Of a stretch of DNA of 64,000 bases, positions 54,492-63,409 are shown piece by piece. Every line of letters begins with the position of its first letter. Position 1 is the stretch's first letter. Source of the stretch: an uncultured Eubacteriales bacterium (lineage in GTDB: Bacteria > Bacillota > Clostridia > Tissierellales > Peptoniphilaceae); assembly GCA_900539225.1 (NCBI GenBank), contig UQBO01000001.1:186001-250000 (forward strand), in the 5' to 3' direction. The notes beneath the pieces were generated by a model. That model worked only from the letters and a program-made list of their open reading frames with translations. It ran no database searches and was not told the origin of the DNA. A program made the translations under genes and the position numbers.

Positions 54492-55805
54492 GTGAAAAGA
54501 AAACAAATCATCGACACAATGGTAGTAGGCTTTGCACTGTTTGCGATGTTCTTAGGTGCAGGGAACTTAATTTTTCCGCCAACATTAGGAGCCATAGCAG
54601 GAGACCAATGGTTCAAAGCAATGATTGGCTTTATGATGACAGGTATAGGACTACCAATACTTGGAGTTGTAGCATCGGCAAAGGCAGGAGGAAGACTTGA
54701 AGATGTTGCAGGCAAAGTAAATAAAACTTTCTCAATTTTATTTGGCTCATTAATTATGATATGCATAGGACCTTTACTAGCGATACCTAGGACATGCGCC
54801 ACTACATATGAGATAGCAGTTCAACCACTATTTGGTAATGTTAGCCCAATACTAGTATCTATAATTTTTTTTGGATTGACATTATTTTTTACGTTAAATC
54901 AATCAAAAGTTGTTGACAAGATAGGTTCGATACTTACACCAATACTATTAGTTATTCTATTTACAATAATTATTTCTTCAATTGTTAAGCCAATAGGTGT
55001 ACCAAAAAATACAGGAAGTACACAAAATTTTGTTAAAGGCTTTAAAGAAGGTTATCAAACTATGGATGCCATAGGCTCAATAATTATGGCGACTATTGTA
55101 ATTAATAGTGTCAAAAAGAGAGGATATACTAGCCAAAAAGACATGTTTAAAATGACAGTTATTTCTGGTGTTATAGCTGCTTTTTGTTTAGCTTTTGTTT
55201 ATGGCGGACTAGTTTACATCGGCGGAACTGGCAGTGGTTATTTAACTATTGATCCAGAAAATCCAAATAGAGTAGCTAACTTAATTTTCATGGTAAATAA
55301 GATTATGGGTCAATATGGAACAGCAGCTTTAGCTTTAACAGTAGCTTTAGCTTGTTTAACAACATCCATAGGCCTTACAGCAACAGCTGGAGAGTTCTTC
55401 TCAGATCTTACACATGGCAAATTAACATACAAGTCTATAGTTATATTCACTTGTTTATTTAGTGGAATAATCGCAACAAACGGAGTTGACTCAATAATAA
55501 CATTCTCAGGACCAATACTTTCAGTCTTATATCCAGTTGCTATTGTAATCATTTTATTAAATATATTTGATAATAAAATAAAATACAAAGCTATATATAA
55601 AGGCGCTACACTTGGAGCATTTATGGCAAGCTTGTTAGATACTATTGCTAATATTGGCGATTTTAAAAATATAAGAAGCTTTTTAGATAGAATCCCACTA
55701 GGATCAGAAGGTTTTGCCTGGGTAATACCAGCCATAGTCTTTGGCTTTGCCTTTATAGTACTTGAAATGGCGATAGATAATAATAATCAAAAGGGTGTTA
55801 TTTAG
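54492..55805 (+). CDS. brnQ: Branched-chain amino acid:cation symporter BrnQ (LIVCS)
   Basis: Imports leucine, isoleucine and valine with Na+ or H+. The ~437-residue protein has 12 hydrophobic segments and the family start DTMVVGFALFAMFLGAGNLIFPPTLG, with RTCATTYEIAVQPLF. The start is GTG 54492, six bases after GGAGGG; ATG 54486 is too close to that site. Its stop overlaps the GTG start of the next gene by one base. Confidence 0.93.
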   Translation: MKRKQIIDTMVVGFALFAMFLGAGNLIFPPTLGAIAGDQWFKAMIGFMMTGIGLPILGVVASAKAGGRLEDVAGKVNKTFSILFGSLIMICIGPLLAIPRTCATTYEIAVQPLFGNVSPILVSIIFFGLTLFFTLNQSKVVDKIGSILTPILLVILFTIIISSIVKPIGVPKNTGSTQNFVKGFKEGYQTMDAIGSIIMATIVINSVKKRGYTSQKDMFKMTVISGVIAAFCLAFVYGGLVYIGGTGSGYLTIDPENPNRVANLIFMVNKIMGQYGTAALALTVALACLTTSIGLTATAGEFFSDLTHGKLTYKSIVIFTCLFSGIIATNGVDSIITFSGPILSVLYPVAIVIILLNIFDNKIKYKAIYKGATLGAFMASLLDTIANIGDFKNIRSFLDRIPLGSEGFAWVIPAIVFGFAFIVLEMAIDNNNQKGVI

Positions 55806-56413
55806 TGAAAAAATATAAAAAGTTTTTAGATCCTATTTATTCTTTGGAGAAATGGCTAAATAAAGTAGGAGAAGAAAATTATAAGCTGAACAATTTAAGA
55901 GGCTCATACTTTTATTTTGATAAAACTGAATCTAAATATGAATACAAGGTATATTACTTCAAGGGACCAGAAAAGGACGTTAAGTCGTTTTTAACCTATG
56001 CTAGAAAAAAGGATATTGAGATTTTTCAATATCCTATAAGCGCTTCTCAAATTTCTTTGTTCTCGTTTATGGCGGCTACATTTGATAGTAACTCGCAAGA
56101 CATTAGCTACAAGGCAAGTTTATTTGCAACACACATCTATGTACTTATGAAACCAAAAGTAGGAGAGAGCATAGAGGAGATATTAGGCGAAGATGACAAT
56201 CTTTATTATTACAAAAGACAGATGGAGAACAAGCTTATACTAGCTCTAATACTTATGATACCACTACTATTAACTTACTTTAGGGTCTTTGGCGGAACAT
56301 TTGAACAAAATAAGCTCTTCGTACAGGTGTTGATGGTTGTTGAAGTATTGATCTTGATATTTATCCTATTCTTAAACTTCAAAAAGAATAGATTTTTAAG
56401 AAGTAAAAAATAA
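55805..56413 (+). CDS. DUF2812-like membrane protein
   Basis: The 202-residue protein has LEKWLNKVGEENYKLNNLRGSYFYFDKTESKYEYKVYYF near residues 14-52, which resembles DUF2812 (EKWLeemaakGw.L...g..y.F), then two hydrophobic segments at about 141-158 and 170-192. No catalytic motif. DUF2812 proteins are often next to PadR regulators; none is here. The GTG start at 55805 overlaps the brnQ stop. Function unknown. Confidence 0.6.
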   Translation: MKKYKKFLDPIYSLEKWLNKVGEENYKLNNLRGSYFYFDKTESKYEYKVYYFKGPEKDVKSFLTYARKKDIEIFQYPISASQISLFSFMAATFDSNSQDISYKASLFATHIYVLMKPKVGESIEEILGEDDNLYYYKRQMENKLILALILMIPLLLTYFRVFGGTFEQNKLFVQVLMVVEVLILIFILFLNFKKNRFLRSKK

Positions 56414-56434
56414 GAAGTAAATTAATAAGATAAT

Positions 56435-56456
56435 TAGGCTCATAAACATGGGCCTA
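56435..56456 (+). terminator. Possible terminator after the DUF2812-like gene
   Basis: TAGGCTCAT at 56435-56443 and ATGGGCCTA at 56448-56456 (one G-T), loop AAAC; then TTTGCTTAT, a weak U-run. Confidence 0.5.
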
Positions 56457-56470
56457 TTTGCTTATAAATA

Positions 56471-56499
56471 TTGAAAATTTAATTGTTTTATGATATTAT
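56471..56499 (+). promoter_or_regulatory. Promoter of nfnAB, extended -10
   Basis: TTGAAA at 56471-56476, 17-bp spacer, TATTAT at 56494-56499 preceded by TGA. AGGAGG lies before the GTG at 56549. No Rex site was seen in the leader. Confidence 0.7.
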
Positions 56500-56548
56500 A
56501 TAGATATATTTAAGTAATTTTATTTATTTTTTTTAGGAGGTTTTTAAA

Positions 56549-57409
56549 GTGTACGAAATTACAGAGAAAAAAGATATTGCTTTAAATACATTTCTTATGT
56601 ACATAAAAGCTCCAGACATTGCTAGAAAAGCAGAACCTGGACAATTTTTAATTATTATAATCGATGAAAAGTCAGAAAGGCTACCTCTTACAATATGTGA
56701 TAGCAATCCTGAAGAAGGAACAGTTATGATAGCTGTTCAAAAAATTGGCTCGACTACACAAAAGCTTGGTGAGCTTAATGTAGGCGACACATTGAAGGAT
56801 GTTTCTGGTCCACTTGGCAGACCAAGTGATTTTATCAATATTCCATTAGAAGAATTAAAAAAAGAATCAATTATATTCCTTGCAGGTGGATTAGGAACTG
56901 CAGCTGTTTATCCACAAGTTAAGTGGATGCACGATCATGGCGTTAATGTTGACGTTATAATTGCTGCAAGAAACAAGGAACTGATCATACTTGAAGATGA
57001 GATGAAAAAAGTTGCTAAAAACGTTTATGTAGCAACAGATGATGGCTCATATGGTTTTAGCGGACTTATAACTGATTGCTTAGAAGATTTAATTTCAAAT
57101 AAAGGCAAAAAATATACTTACGCGATAGTAGTTGGACCTATGATAATGATGAAGTTCGCTTGTTTAAAAACAAAAGAACACAATATAAAAACTATAGTTT
57201 CCATGAATACCATCATGGTAGATGGTAGCGGTATGTGCGGTGCATGCAGATTAACTGTTGACGGAAAAACTGTTTTTGCCTGTGTTGATGGACCTGAGTT
57301 TGACGGTCACTTAATTGACTGGAACGAAGCTTTAAGAAGGTCAAGACAATATTCTAAGATAGAAAAAGAAGGTAAACACTTCTGTAACTTAATAGGAGGA
57401 TTGAGATAA
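56549..57409 (+). CDS. nfnA: NADH-dependent reduced ferredoxin:NADP+ oxidoreductase small subunit NfnA
   Basis: Small subunit of the electron-bifurcating transhydrogenase (homologous to SudB and dihydroorotate dehydrogenase electron-transfer subunits). The 286-residue protein has an FAD-binding barrel with RLPLTICDSNPEEGTVMIAVQKIGSTTQKL, an NAD domain with FLAGGLGTAAVYPQVK, and a [2Fe-2S] segment DGSGMCGACRLTVDGKTVFACVDG with three Cys and an Asp ligand. GTG start after AGGAGG. The next gene encodes its large partner. Confidence 0.92.
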   Translation: MYEITEKKDIALNTFLMYIKAPDIARKAEPGQFLIIIIDEKSERLPLTICDSNPEEGTVMIAVQKIGSTTQKLGELNVGDTLKDVSGPLGRPSDFINIPLEELKKESIIFLAGGLGTAAVYPQVKWMHDHGVNVDVIIAARNKELIILEDEMKKVAKNVYVATDDGSYGFSGLITDCLEDLISNKGKKYTYAIVVGPMIMMKFACLKTKEHNIKTIVSMNTIMVDGSGMCGACRLTVDGKTVFACVDGPEFDGHLIDWNEALRRSRQYSKIEKEGKHFCNLIGGLR

Positions 57410-58782
57410 TGGATAGATTTAAAAGAACTGAAATAAAATATCAAGATCCTAAGGAAAGAATCAATAATTTTGATGAAGTTTGTTATGGATACACAGAAGA
57501 AGAATGTATCTTAGAAGCAAAAAGATGTCTTCAATGTAAAAATCCTCAATGTGTGAAGATGTGTCCAGTAAATATTAATATACCTTCATTTATACAAAAA
57601 CTTGCTGATAATAAGCCAAAGGAAGCTGCTGAAGATTTATTCAACTACACTACATTACCAGCAGTTTGCGGAAGAGTTTGCCCACAAGAAGATCAATGCG
57701 AAATGACTTGTGTTTTAGGCAAGAAAGGCGAAGCTATTGCCATAGGTAAATTAGAGAGATATGCTGGTGATTACGCATTAAAGCACGGAATAAGACTTAC
57801 TAAGAACGCTGAAAATAATGGTAAAAAGGTAGCTGTAGTAGGAAGTGGACCTTCTGGAATCACTTGTTCAGCAGATTTAGCAAAGCTTGGCTACGATGTT
57901 ACTATGCTTGAATCGCTTCATGAAGCAGGCGGCGTTTTAACATACGGAATACCTGAGTTTAGACTACCAAAAGACGAAGTTGTAAAGAAAGAAATTGAAA
58001 ATATTAAGTCATTAGGCGTTAAGATTAAGCTAAATACAATTGTTGGCAGAACAGTTACGGTTGATGAGCTTATGGATGAATACGACGCTGTATTTATTGG
58101 CACAGGAGCTGGACTTCCTGTATTTATGAACATTCCAGGTGAAAATTACAACGGTGTTTTCTCAGCAAATGAATATTTGACAAGAACAAACTTAATGAAA
58201 GCATATCTAGAAGATACTGCTACACCTATAAGAGTAGGTGTAAATACTGTTGTTGTTGGTGCTGGTAACGTAGCAATGGACGCTGCTAGAACAGCAAGAC
58301 GTTTTGGATCGAATGTAACAGTTGTTTACAGAAGAGAAGATAAGGACATGCCTGCTCGTAGAGAAGAGATTGAAAATGCAAAAGAAGAAGGCATCAAGTT
58401 TATGTTCTTGTCAAATCCAGTAGAGATTTTAGCTGATGAAAACGGCGATGTTAATAAAGTAAAATGCGTAAAGATGGAGCTTGGCGAAGCTGATGCATCT
58501 GGTAGACAAAGACCAGTTATGATTGAAGGCTCAGAATTTGAGATAGAAGCTGATGTTGTTATCATGGCACTAGGCACAAGACCAAATCCACTTATAAAAG
58601 AAACAAGTACTGGAATCAAATTTAATGAAAAGGGCGGCATAATTGTTAATGAAGAAGAAAAAACTTCACGTGACTATATATATGCTGGTGGAGACGTAGT
58701 AACTGGAAGTGCAACAGTTATTGAAGCCATGGGAGCGGGTAAAAGAGCTGCTAAGGCTATTGACGAGGCGCTTTCAAAGTAA
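57409..58782 (+). CDS. nfnB: Nfn large subunit NfnB (glutamate synthase small-chain-like)
   Basis: Large subunit of the Nfn complex, which couples NADH and reduced ferredoxin to reduce NADP+ and is the site of flavin bifurcation in known homologues. The 457-residue protein has Cys clusters for two [4Fe-4S] centres (AKRCLQCKNPQCVKMCPVN and CGRVCPQEDQCEMTC), the FAD motif VAVVGSGPSGITCSADLAK and the NADPH motif VVVGAGNVAMDAARTA. It could be mistaken for GltD; the NfnA neighbour and the absence of a glutamate synthase large chain argue for Nfn. It starts at the last base of nfnA. Confidence 0.92.
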   Translation: MDRFKRTEIKYQDPKERINNFDEVCYGYTEEECILEAKRCLQCKNPQCVKMCPVNINIPSFIQKLADNKPKEAAEDLFNYTTLPAVCGRVCPQEDQCEMTCVLGKKGEAIAIGKLERYAGDYALKHGIRLTKNAENNGKKVAVVGSGPSGITCSADLAKLGYDVTMLESLHEAGGVLTYGIPEFRLPKDEVVKKEIENIKSLGVKIKLNTIVGRTVTVDELMDEYDAVFIGTGAGLPVFMNIPGENYNGVFSANEYLTRTNLMKAYLEDTATPIRVGVNTVVVGAGNVAMDAARTARRFGSNVTVVYRREDKDMPARREEIENAKEEGIKFMFLSNPVEILADENGDVNKVKCVKMELGEADASGRQRPVMIEGSEFEIEADVVIMALGTRPNPLIKETSTGIKFNEKGGIIVNEEEKTSRDYIYAGGDVVTGSATVIEAMGAGKRAAKAIDEALSK

Positions 58783-58805
58783 TTATTTAAGGTAGTGGTG
58801 AGAAA

Positions 58806-59504
58806 ATGTTTGTAGAAGTAAAACATATGTATAAAAGATATCAAATGGGTGACAGCACTATAGTTGCTAATAACGATATCAATTTTTCATTTAATAAAGG
58901 TGAATTGGTTGTCATAGTTGGTCCATCAGGAGCTGGTAAATCAACTCTATTAAATATAATTGGAGGTATGGATACAGCTGACGAAGGTGAGATAATTATC
59001 GATGGCAAAGACATACAAAAATACAATGAAAAAGAACTTACCACTTACAGAAGATACGATATAGGCTTTGTATTTCAATTCTATAACCTAGTTCAAAACT
59101 TAACTTGCCTTGAAAATGTTGAATTAGCTAGCCAAATAGTTAAGGACGCAATTGATCCAATGCAAGTTTTAATAGATGTAGGTCTTGAAGACAGAGCAAA
59201 TAACTTCCCATCACAAATTTCTGGTGGTGAGCAACAAAGAGTTGCTATAGCGAGAGCCATAGCAAAGAATCCAAAACTTTTGCTATGCGACGAACCAACA
59301 GGAGCTTTGGATTATCATACAGGTAAGAAGATACTTAAGTTATTGCAAAGAAGGAGCTTGGAGGACGGTAACACTGTAGTTATCATTACTCATAATAAAG
59401 CCATCACCCCAATAGCTAATAGAGTTATAGAGATTAACGACTCAAAGGTTAGAAACATCTTTGTTAATGATAATATTCAATCTATAGATGAGATAGAATG
59501 GTAG
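58806..59504 (+). CDS. LolD/MacB-type ABC transporter ATPase
   Basis: ATPase for a FtsX-type permease. The 232-residue protein has Walker [17 protein letters not shown] near residues 39-54, Q-loop VFQFYNLVQ, signature [16 protein letters not shown], Walker [13 protein letters not shown] and ITHN. GGTGAGAA precedes the ATG. The MacB/LolD class acts as a mechanotransmission machine rather than a classical pore. It is followed by its permease after seven bases. Confidence 0.92.
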   Translation: MFVEVKHMYKRYQMGDSTIVANNDINFSFNKGELVVIVGPSGAGKSTLLNIIGGMDTADEGEIIIDGKDIQKYNEKELTTYRRYDIGFVFQFYNLVQNLTCLENVELASQIVKDAIDPMQVLIDVGLEDRANNFPSQISGGEQQRVAIARAIAKNPKLLLCDEPTGALDYHTGKKILKLLQRRSLEDGNTVVIITHNKAITPIANRVIEINDSKVRNIFVNDNIQSIDEIEW

Positions 59505-59511
59505 TGATTTT

Positions 59512-62500
59512 ATGAAAAAAACTGCTTTATGGAAAGATATATTTAGAGAAATTAAAAATTCTCCAGGTAGATTCATTTCTATAGTTCTTTTAATTACACT
59601 AGGCGTTTTTGTATATACAGGCTTAAAATCTGTTGGTCCTCTTATGAGAAAAACAGCAGATACTTTTATAGATGAGTCAAATCTTGCGGATATTTATCTA
59701 AACTCACAATTTTCATTAGAGGATAAAGATAAAGAAATTATTAAATCTGTAGTAGACATTAAAAACATAGAATATGTCTATAGTGAGGACGTTCTTGAGA
59801 AGGGAAGCGAAACAATAATTAATCTTGAGTCACTTCCTGAGAGAATTTCTATGCCTAAAATTGTAGAGGGCAGATTACCAGAGAAGAACGATGAGATAGT
59901 TGTCGATGCATACCCTATAAAACATTCGTTTAATATAGGAGATACTATAGAATTTGACAGTAAAAAGTCCAAATTTGAGTTTGAGAATAAGAAAATACTA
60001 AAGAATTACAAATTCAAAGTAGTTGGTAAAGTTATCTCTCCTGAGAATATGTCTACGGTAATGAAAGGCACTAGCAAGAAGGGCTTAGGTGACTATGACT
60101 CTTTTGCCTACGTGCTAAAAGATGCTTTTAATGATACCGATGAGAGCAAAGCAAGAATTATTCTTAAAGGTACAGATGGATTAAAGACTACAGATAAAGA
60201 ATATAAAAATATAGTCGGAGAAAACAGAAGAGAGTTAATATCCGCTTTCAATGAGAGATCTATAGAGAGATTTGAAAGCATAAAAGCTGATATTAGAGAA
60301 GAAATTGACGATGCTGACGATAAGATAGCTGATGCTGAGAAAAAGCTTAGTGATGCTAAAGAAGAGCTTGATGATGCAAAACAAAAATTGGATGACGCTA
60401 ATAAATCTTATAAAGATGGACTAAAGAAATACAATGAGTCAATTAGTGAAGCTGAGAAAAAGCTTAGTGATAGTAAAAAAGAATTAGATGATAGCAAAAT
60501 CACACTAGATGAAAATAAAAGCAATCTAGATGACGCTAAGGTTCAAATAGATGCATTAAAAACAAAATTAGATGAACTAAAAGATACTTATGAAAGCTCT
60601 ATGGCTGAGTATACTGCTAAAAAGGAAGAATTTGACAAAGCTGTAGAAGCTATGGCGGGGATACCTGAAGCAAGTATACCAGCAGATAAAGCTGAAGAGT
60701 TTAAAAAAGGCAAAGAAGAGCTAGATAAGGCAAAAACACAATTAGATGAATTAAAAGAAAATATTGATAAGCTAGAAATAACTTATATTGAGAACAAAGC
60801 TAAATACGATGAAGGCTTGATTAAGCTTAACGAAGGCTTTGATAAGTATAACGACGGCTTAGAAAAGTACAACACCGGTCTTAAAGAGTTTGAGGACAAG
60901 AAGGCCTCAGGACTTAAAGAGCTTAATGATGCTAAGAAGAAAATTTCTGATGGTCAAAAAGAATATGATGACGGAATCGAAAAATATGATTCAGAAAAGA
61001 TAAAGGCAGATAAAAAGATAAAAGACGCCAAGAGCGATTTAGATGAAGCAAAAAGAGTCCTTAAAAACATGAAGAGACCGACATTTAATATCTTAGATAG
61101 AGAAAATATCGAAGGTCTACAATTGTTCTACGACTCAGGATATAGAATGGATATACTAGCCTTAGTCTTTCCAGCATTTTTCTTCTTAATCGCTTCAATT
61201 GTTGCACTAACTGCACTTATGCGTATGGCAGAAGAAAGAAGAACTCAAATTGGTACCTTCAAAGCACTTGGTTACAATAACTTTGATATATATAAGAAGT
61301 ATTTATTCTATGGTTTTGTAGCAACAACATTAGGCGTAGTTATAGGCATAGCACTAGGACAAAGCATATTAACAAATATGGTATTTAAAACATATTCAGC
61401 ATCATTTACACTTAAAAAGCCAATAGCATATTTTAATGTGACTTTCCCATTAATCAGTGCATTTATCTCGTACTTTTCAATTGTGGTTCCAGTAAGCATA
61501 GTTTTATCAAAGCATTTAAAACATAACTCTAGTGAACTTATGAGACCAAGGGCACCGAAGGCAGGATCAAAGATATTCTTAGAGAAAATACCATTTATAT
61601 GGAAGAGATTAAGCTTCTTATACAAAGTAACATTTAGGAATACATTCAGATACAAGTCAAGAATGTTTATGACCTTGCTAGGAGTTGCGGGCTGCATGAG
61701 CCTTTTATTCTTCGGTTTTGCATTAAAAGGATCAGTTGCTCAAGTAATTGATAGGCAATATGGAAAAATATTTGATTATGACGTAATTATAAATTATGAT
61801 AAAGATTTTTCTAAGAATAAATTGAAAGAATATGACGATTTTGTAAATAATAATGAAGAAATTAAAGACAAAATGTCTATAAGAACAGAGAATTTAGTAG
61901 CAGATACCGTTGATATACCAGATCAAAACGTTATACTTATGGCTATTGATGACAACGAAAAGTTTTCTGAGTATGTTCACTTAAATAACAATGGCGAAAT
62001 GATAATCCCAGACGATGGAGTTATTGTTAATAAAAAGCTATTATACTCTTTAGGTAAAAACGTAGGCGATGAGATAGAACTAAGAGACTCATATAATAAT
62101 TACTACAAGATGAAAGTAAAGGCTATAAATGAGAACTACTTAGGACATTATGCCTATGTATCAAAGAGCTATTACGAAGAAATATTCAAGAAAGATTATG
62201 ATTATAATTCAGATATAATTAAATTAAACAGTAATGACGTTAAAGTCAAAGACAATTTCACTAAAGAAATTTCAAAAATTGACAGTGTAATGTATGTGTT
62301 TAATGTATTCAAAACTATAAACATAGCTAAAGACTGGTTATCAAACTTGACCTATGTAATCATACTAATCCTCTTTGTATCAGCGACTCTAGCCTTTGTA
62401 GTATTATATAATTTAAATAGCGTTAATATATCTGAAAGAATTAGAGAGATAGCTACACTAAAAGTTCTCGGTTTTTATCCGCGTGAACTAACAAGTTATG

Positions 62501-62748
62501 TATATAGAGAAACGATACTTTTATCTACACTCGGAATACTTTTGGGTTTCTTAGGCGGTATTGGATTAAATAATTTAATTCTTGAATATGTTACGCCTAT
62601 GAACATTCAACTAGTATCGCACATTATGTGGTATAACTATGTGATTTCCGCAGCTTTAACATATGTATTTATCTTCATGGTTATGATTATAGTTCATAAA
62701 AAGTTAAAGACTACAGATATGGTTGGCGCTTTAAAAGCATATGAATAA
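59512..62748 (+). CDS. FtsX/MacB-type permease with long extracytoplasmic coiled coil
   Basis: The 1078-residue permease has one membrane helix at residues 20-38, then a very large extracytoplasmic part, including a predicted coiled coil at about residues 255-525 with heptad-like repeats such as DAEKKLSDAKEELDDAKQKL and LDELKENIDKLE, then three helices near 548-680 (FtsX core). A second half follows: KVTFRNTFRYKSRMFMTLLGVAGCMSLL, an extracytoplasmic domain, and three helices at the end. The coiled coil resembles those in YhgE/Pip and RND-like proteins, and may reach through the cell wall. No substrate can be named. atpZ starts ten bases downstream. Confidence 0.87.
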   Translation: MKKTALWKDIFREIKNSPGRFISIVLLITLGVFVYTGLKSVGPLMRKTADTFIDESNLADIYLNSQFSLEDKDKEIIKSVVDIKNIEYVYSEDVLEKGSETIINLESLPERISMPKIVEGRLPEKNDEIVVDAYPIKHSFNIGDTIEFDSKKSKFEFENKKILKNYKFKVVGKVISPENMSTVMKGTSKKGLGDYDSFAYVLKDAFNDTDESKARIILKGTDGLKTTDKEYKNIVGENRRELISAFNERSIERFESIKADIREEIDDADDKIADAEKKLSDAKEELDDAKQKLDDANKSYKDGLKKYNESISEAEKKLSDSKKELDDSKITLDENKSNLDDAKVQIDALKTKLDELKDTYESSMAEYTAKKEEFDKAVEAMAGIPEASIPADKAEEFKKGKEELDKAKTQLDELKENIDKLEITYIENKAKYDEGLIKLNEGFDKYNDGLEKYNTGLKEFEDKKASGLKELNDAKKKISDGQKEYDDGIEKYDSEKIKADKKIKDAKSDLDEAKRVLKNMKRPTFNILDRENIEGLQLFYDSGYRMDILALVFPAFFFLIASIVALTALMRMAEERRTQIGTFKALGYNNFDIYKKYLFYGFVATTLGVVIGIALGQSILTNMVFKTYSASFTLKKPIAYFNVTFPLISAFISYFSIVVPVSIVLSKHLKHNSSELMRPRAPKAGSKIFLEKIPFIWKRLSFLYKVTFRNTFRYKSRMFMTLLGVAGCMSLLFFGFALKGSVAQVIDRQYGKIFDYDVIINYDKDFSKNKLKEYDDFVNNNEEIKDKMSIRTENLVADTVDIPDQNVILMAIDDNEKFSEYVHLNNNGEMIIPDDGVIVNKKLLYSLGKNVGDEIELRDSYNNYYKMKVKAINENYLGHYAYVSKSYYEEIFKKDYDYNSDIIKLNSNDVKVKDNFTKEISKIDSVMYVFNVFKTINIAKDWLSNLTYVIILILFVSATLAFVVLYNLNSVNISERIREIATLKVLGFYPRELTSYVYRETILLSTLGILLGFLGGIGLNNLILEYVTPMNIQLVSHIMWYNYVISAALTYVFIFMVMIIVHKKLKTTDMVGALKAYE

Positions 62749-62757
62749 GGAGATAAT

Positions 62758-63006
62758 ATGATAGAAAAACTAAAACCTTTAGCCTTAGTTGGTCAAATCG
62801 GCATAGACATAGTATCAAGCATTGTTATTTCATACCTTGTTGGCTATGGACTTGACAAATTATTTAAGACAGATGGTACTTTTTCTATAATTTTCATAGT
62901 CATAGGAGTGTTAGCAGGCTTTTATAATTTCTATAGAAGCATCAAATACTATGTAAAACAAAAAGATAACAAAGATCAAAAAGAAGATAAAGATGGAAAA
63001 AGATAA
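62758..63006 (+). CDS. atpZ: AtpZ/AtpI-like ATP synthase accessory protein
   Basis: Small membrane protein (82 residues) with two hydrophobic hairpin helices: GQIGIDIVSSIVISYLVGYGLDKLF and TFSIIFIVIGVLAGFYNFYRSI, followed by a Lys/Asp tail. This is the AtpZ pattern, found first in atp operons of Bacillota, where it is linked to Mg2+/Ca2+ transport or assembly. AAGGAG precedes the ATG. It overlaps atpI by 14 bases. Confidence 0.85.
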   Translation: MIEKLKPLALVGQIGIDIVSSIVISYLVGYGLDKLFKTDGTFSIIFIVIGVLAGFYNFYRSIKYYVKQKDNKDQKEDKDGKR

Positions 63007-63364
63007 AGATTTCACATTTAAATATATAAGAGTCGCTATAATTTTAGCTATGGTTTCAAGCCTTATTATTGTAATTTTTTTTGGTTTCAGAAAGGATTTA
63101 CTCCTAGGTTTATACTTAGGAACACTCATAAGTGTGCTGTTTTTCAGGCTTATGTACAGAAATGCAATCAAGGCAGTAGAGAAAGATGCTAAAGCTAGTA
63201 AGAGGTTTACTACAAATAATTATTATCTAAGACTCTTATTATATGGTATAATACTCTATGCGGCATATAAGAATCCTAATTTCGATTTTTATACGACAGC
63301 AATAGGCTTTACTATGATCAAATTTTCAATTATTATAGTTGAAGTTTTTGGCATAGGCAAATAA
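62993..63364 (+). CDS. atpI: ATP synthase subunit I (AtpI)
   Basis: Assembly factor for the rotor c-ring in F-type ATP synthases. The 123-residue protein has four hydrophobic segments and a basic N-terminus; sequence similarity in this family is low, and the call rests on topology and on position between atpZ and atpB. Its start overlaps the end of atpZ. Confidence 0.78.
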   Translation: MEKDKDFTFKYIRVAIILAMVSSLIIVIFFGFRKDLLLGLYLGTLISVLFFRLMYRNAIKAVEKDAKASKRFTTNNYYLRLLLYGIILYAAYKNPNFDFYTTAIGFTMIKFSIIIVEVFGIGK

Positions 63365-63409
63365 TTTCACAAATCAGTAGATTTGAATATATGAAAAGGG
63401 GGTAATAAG

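Noticed and set aside
56471..56548. Rex operator in front of nfnAB
   Set aside because: No TTGTTAAnnnnTTAACAA-like palindrome is present; only scattered half-site-like bases.
57409..58782. Glutamate synthase small chain GltD
   Set aside because: No glutamate synthase large chain is nearby and the NfnA partner directly precedes it.
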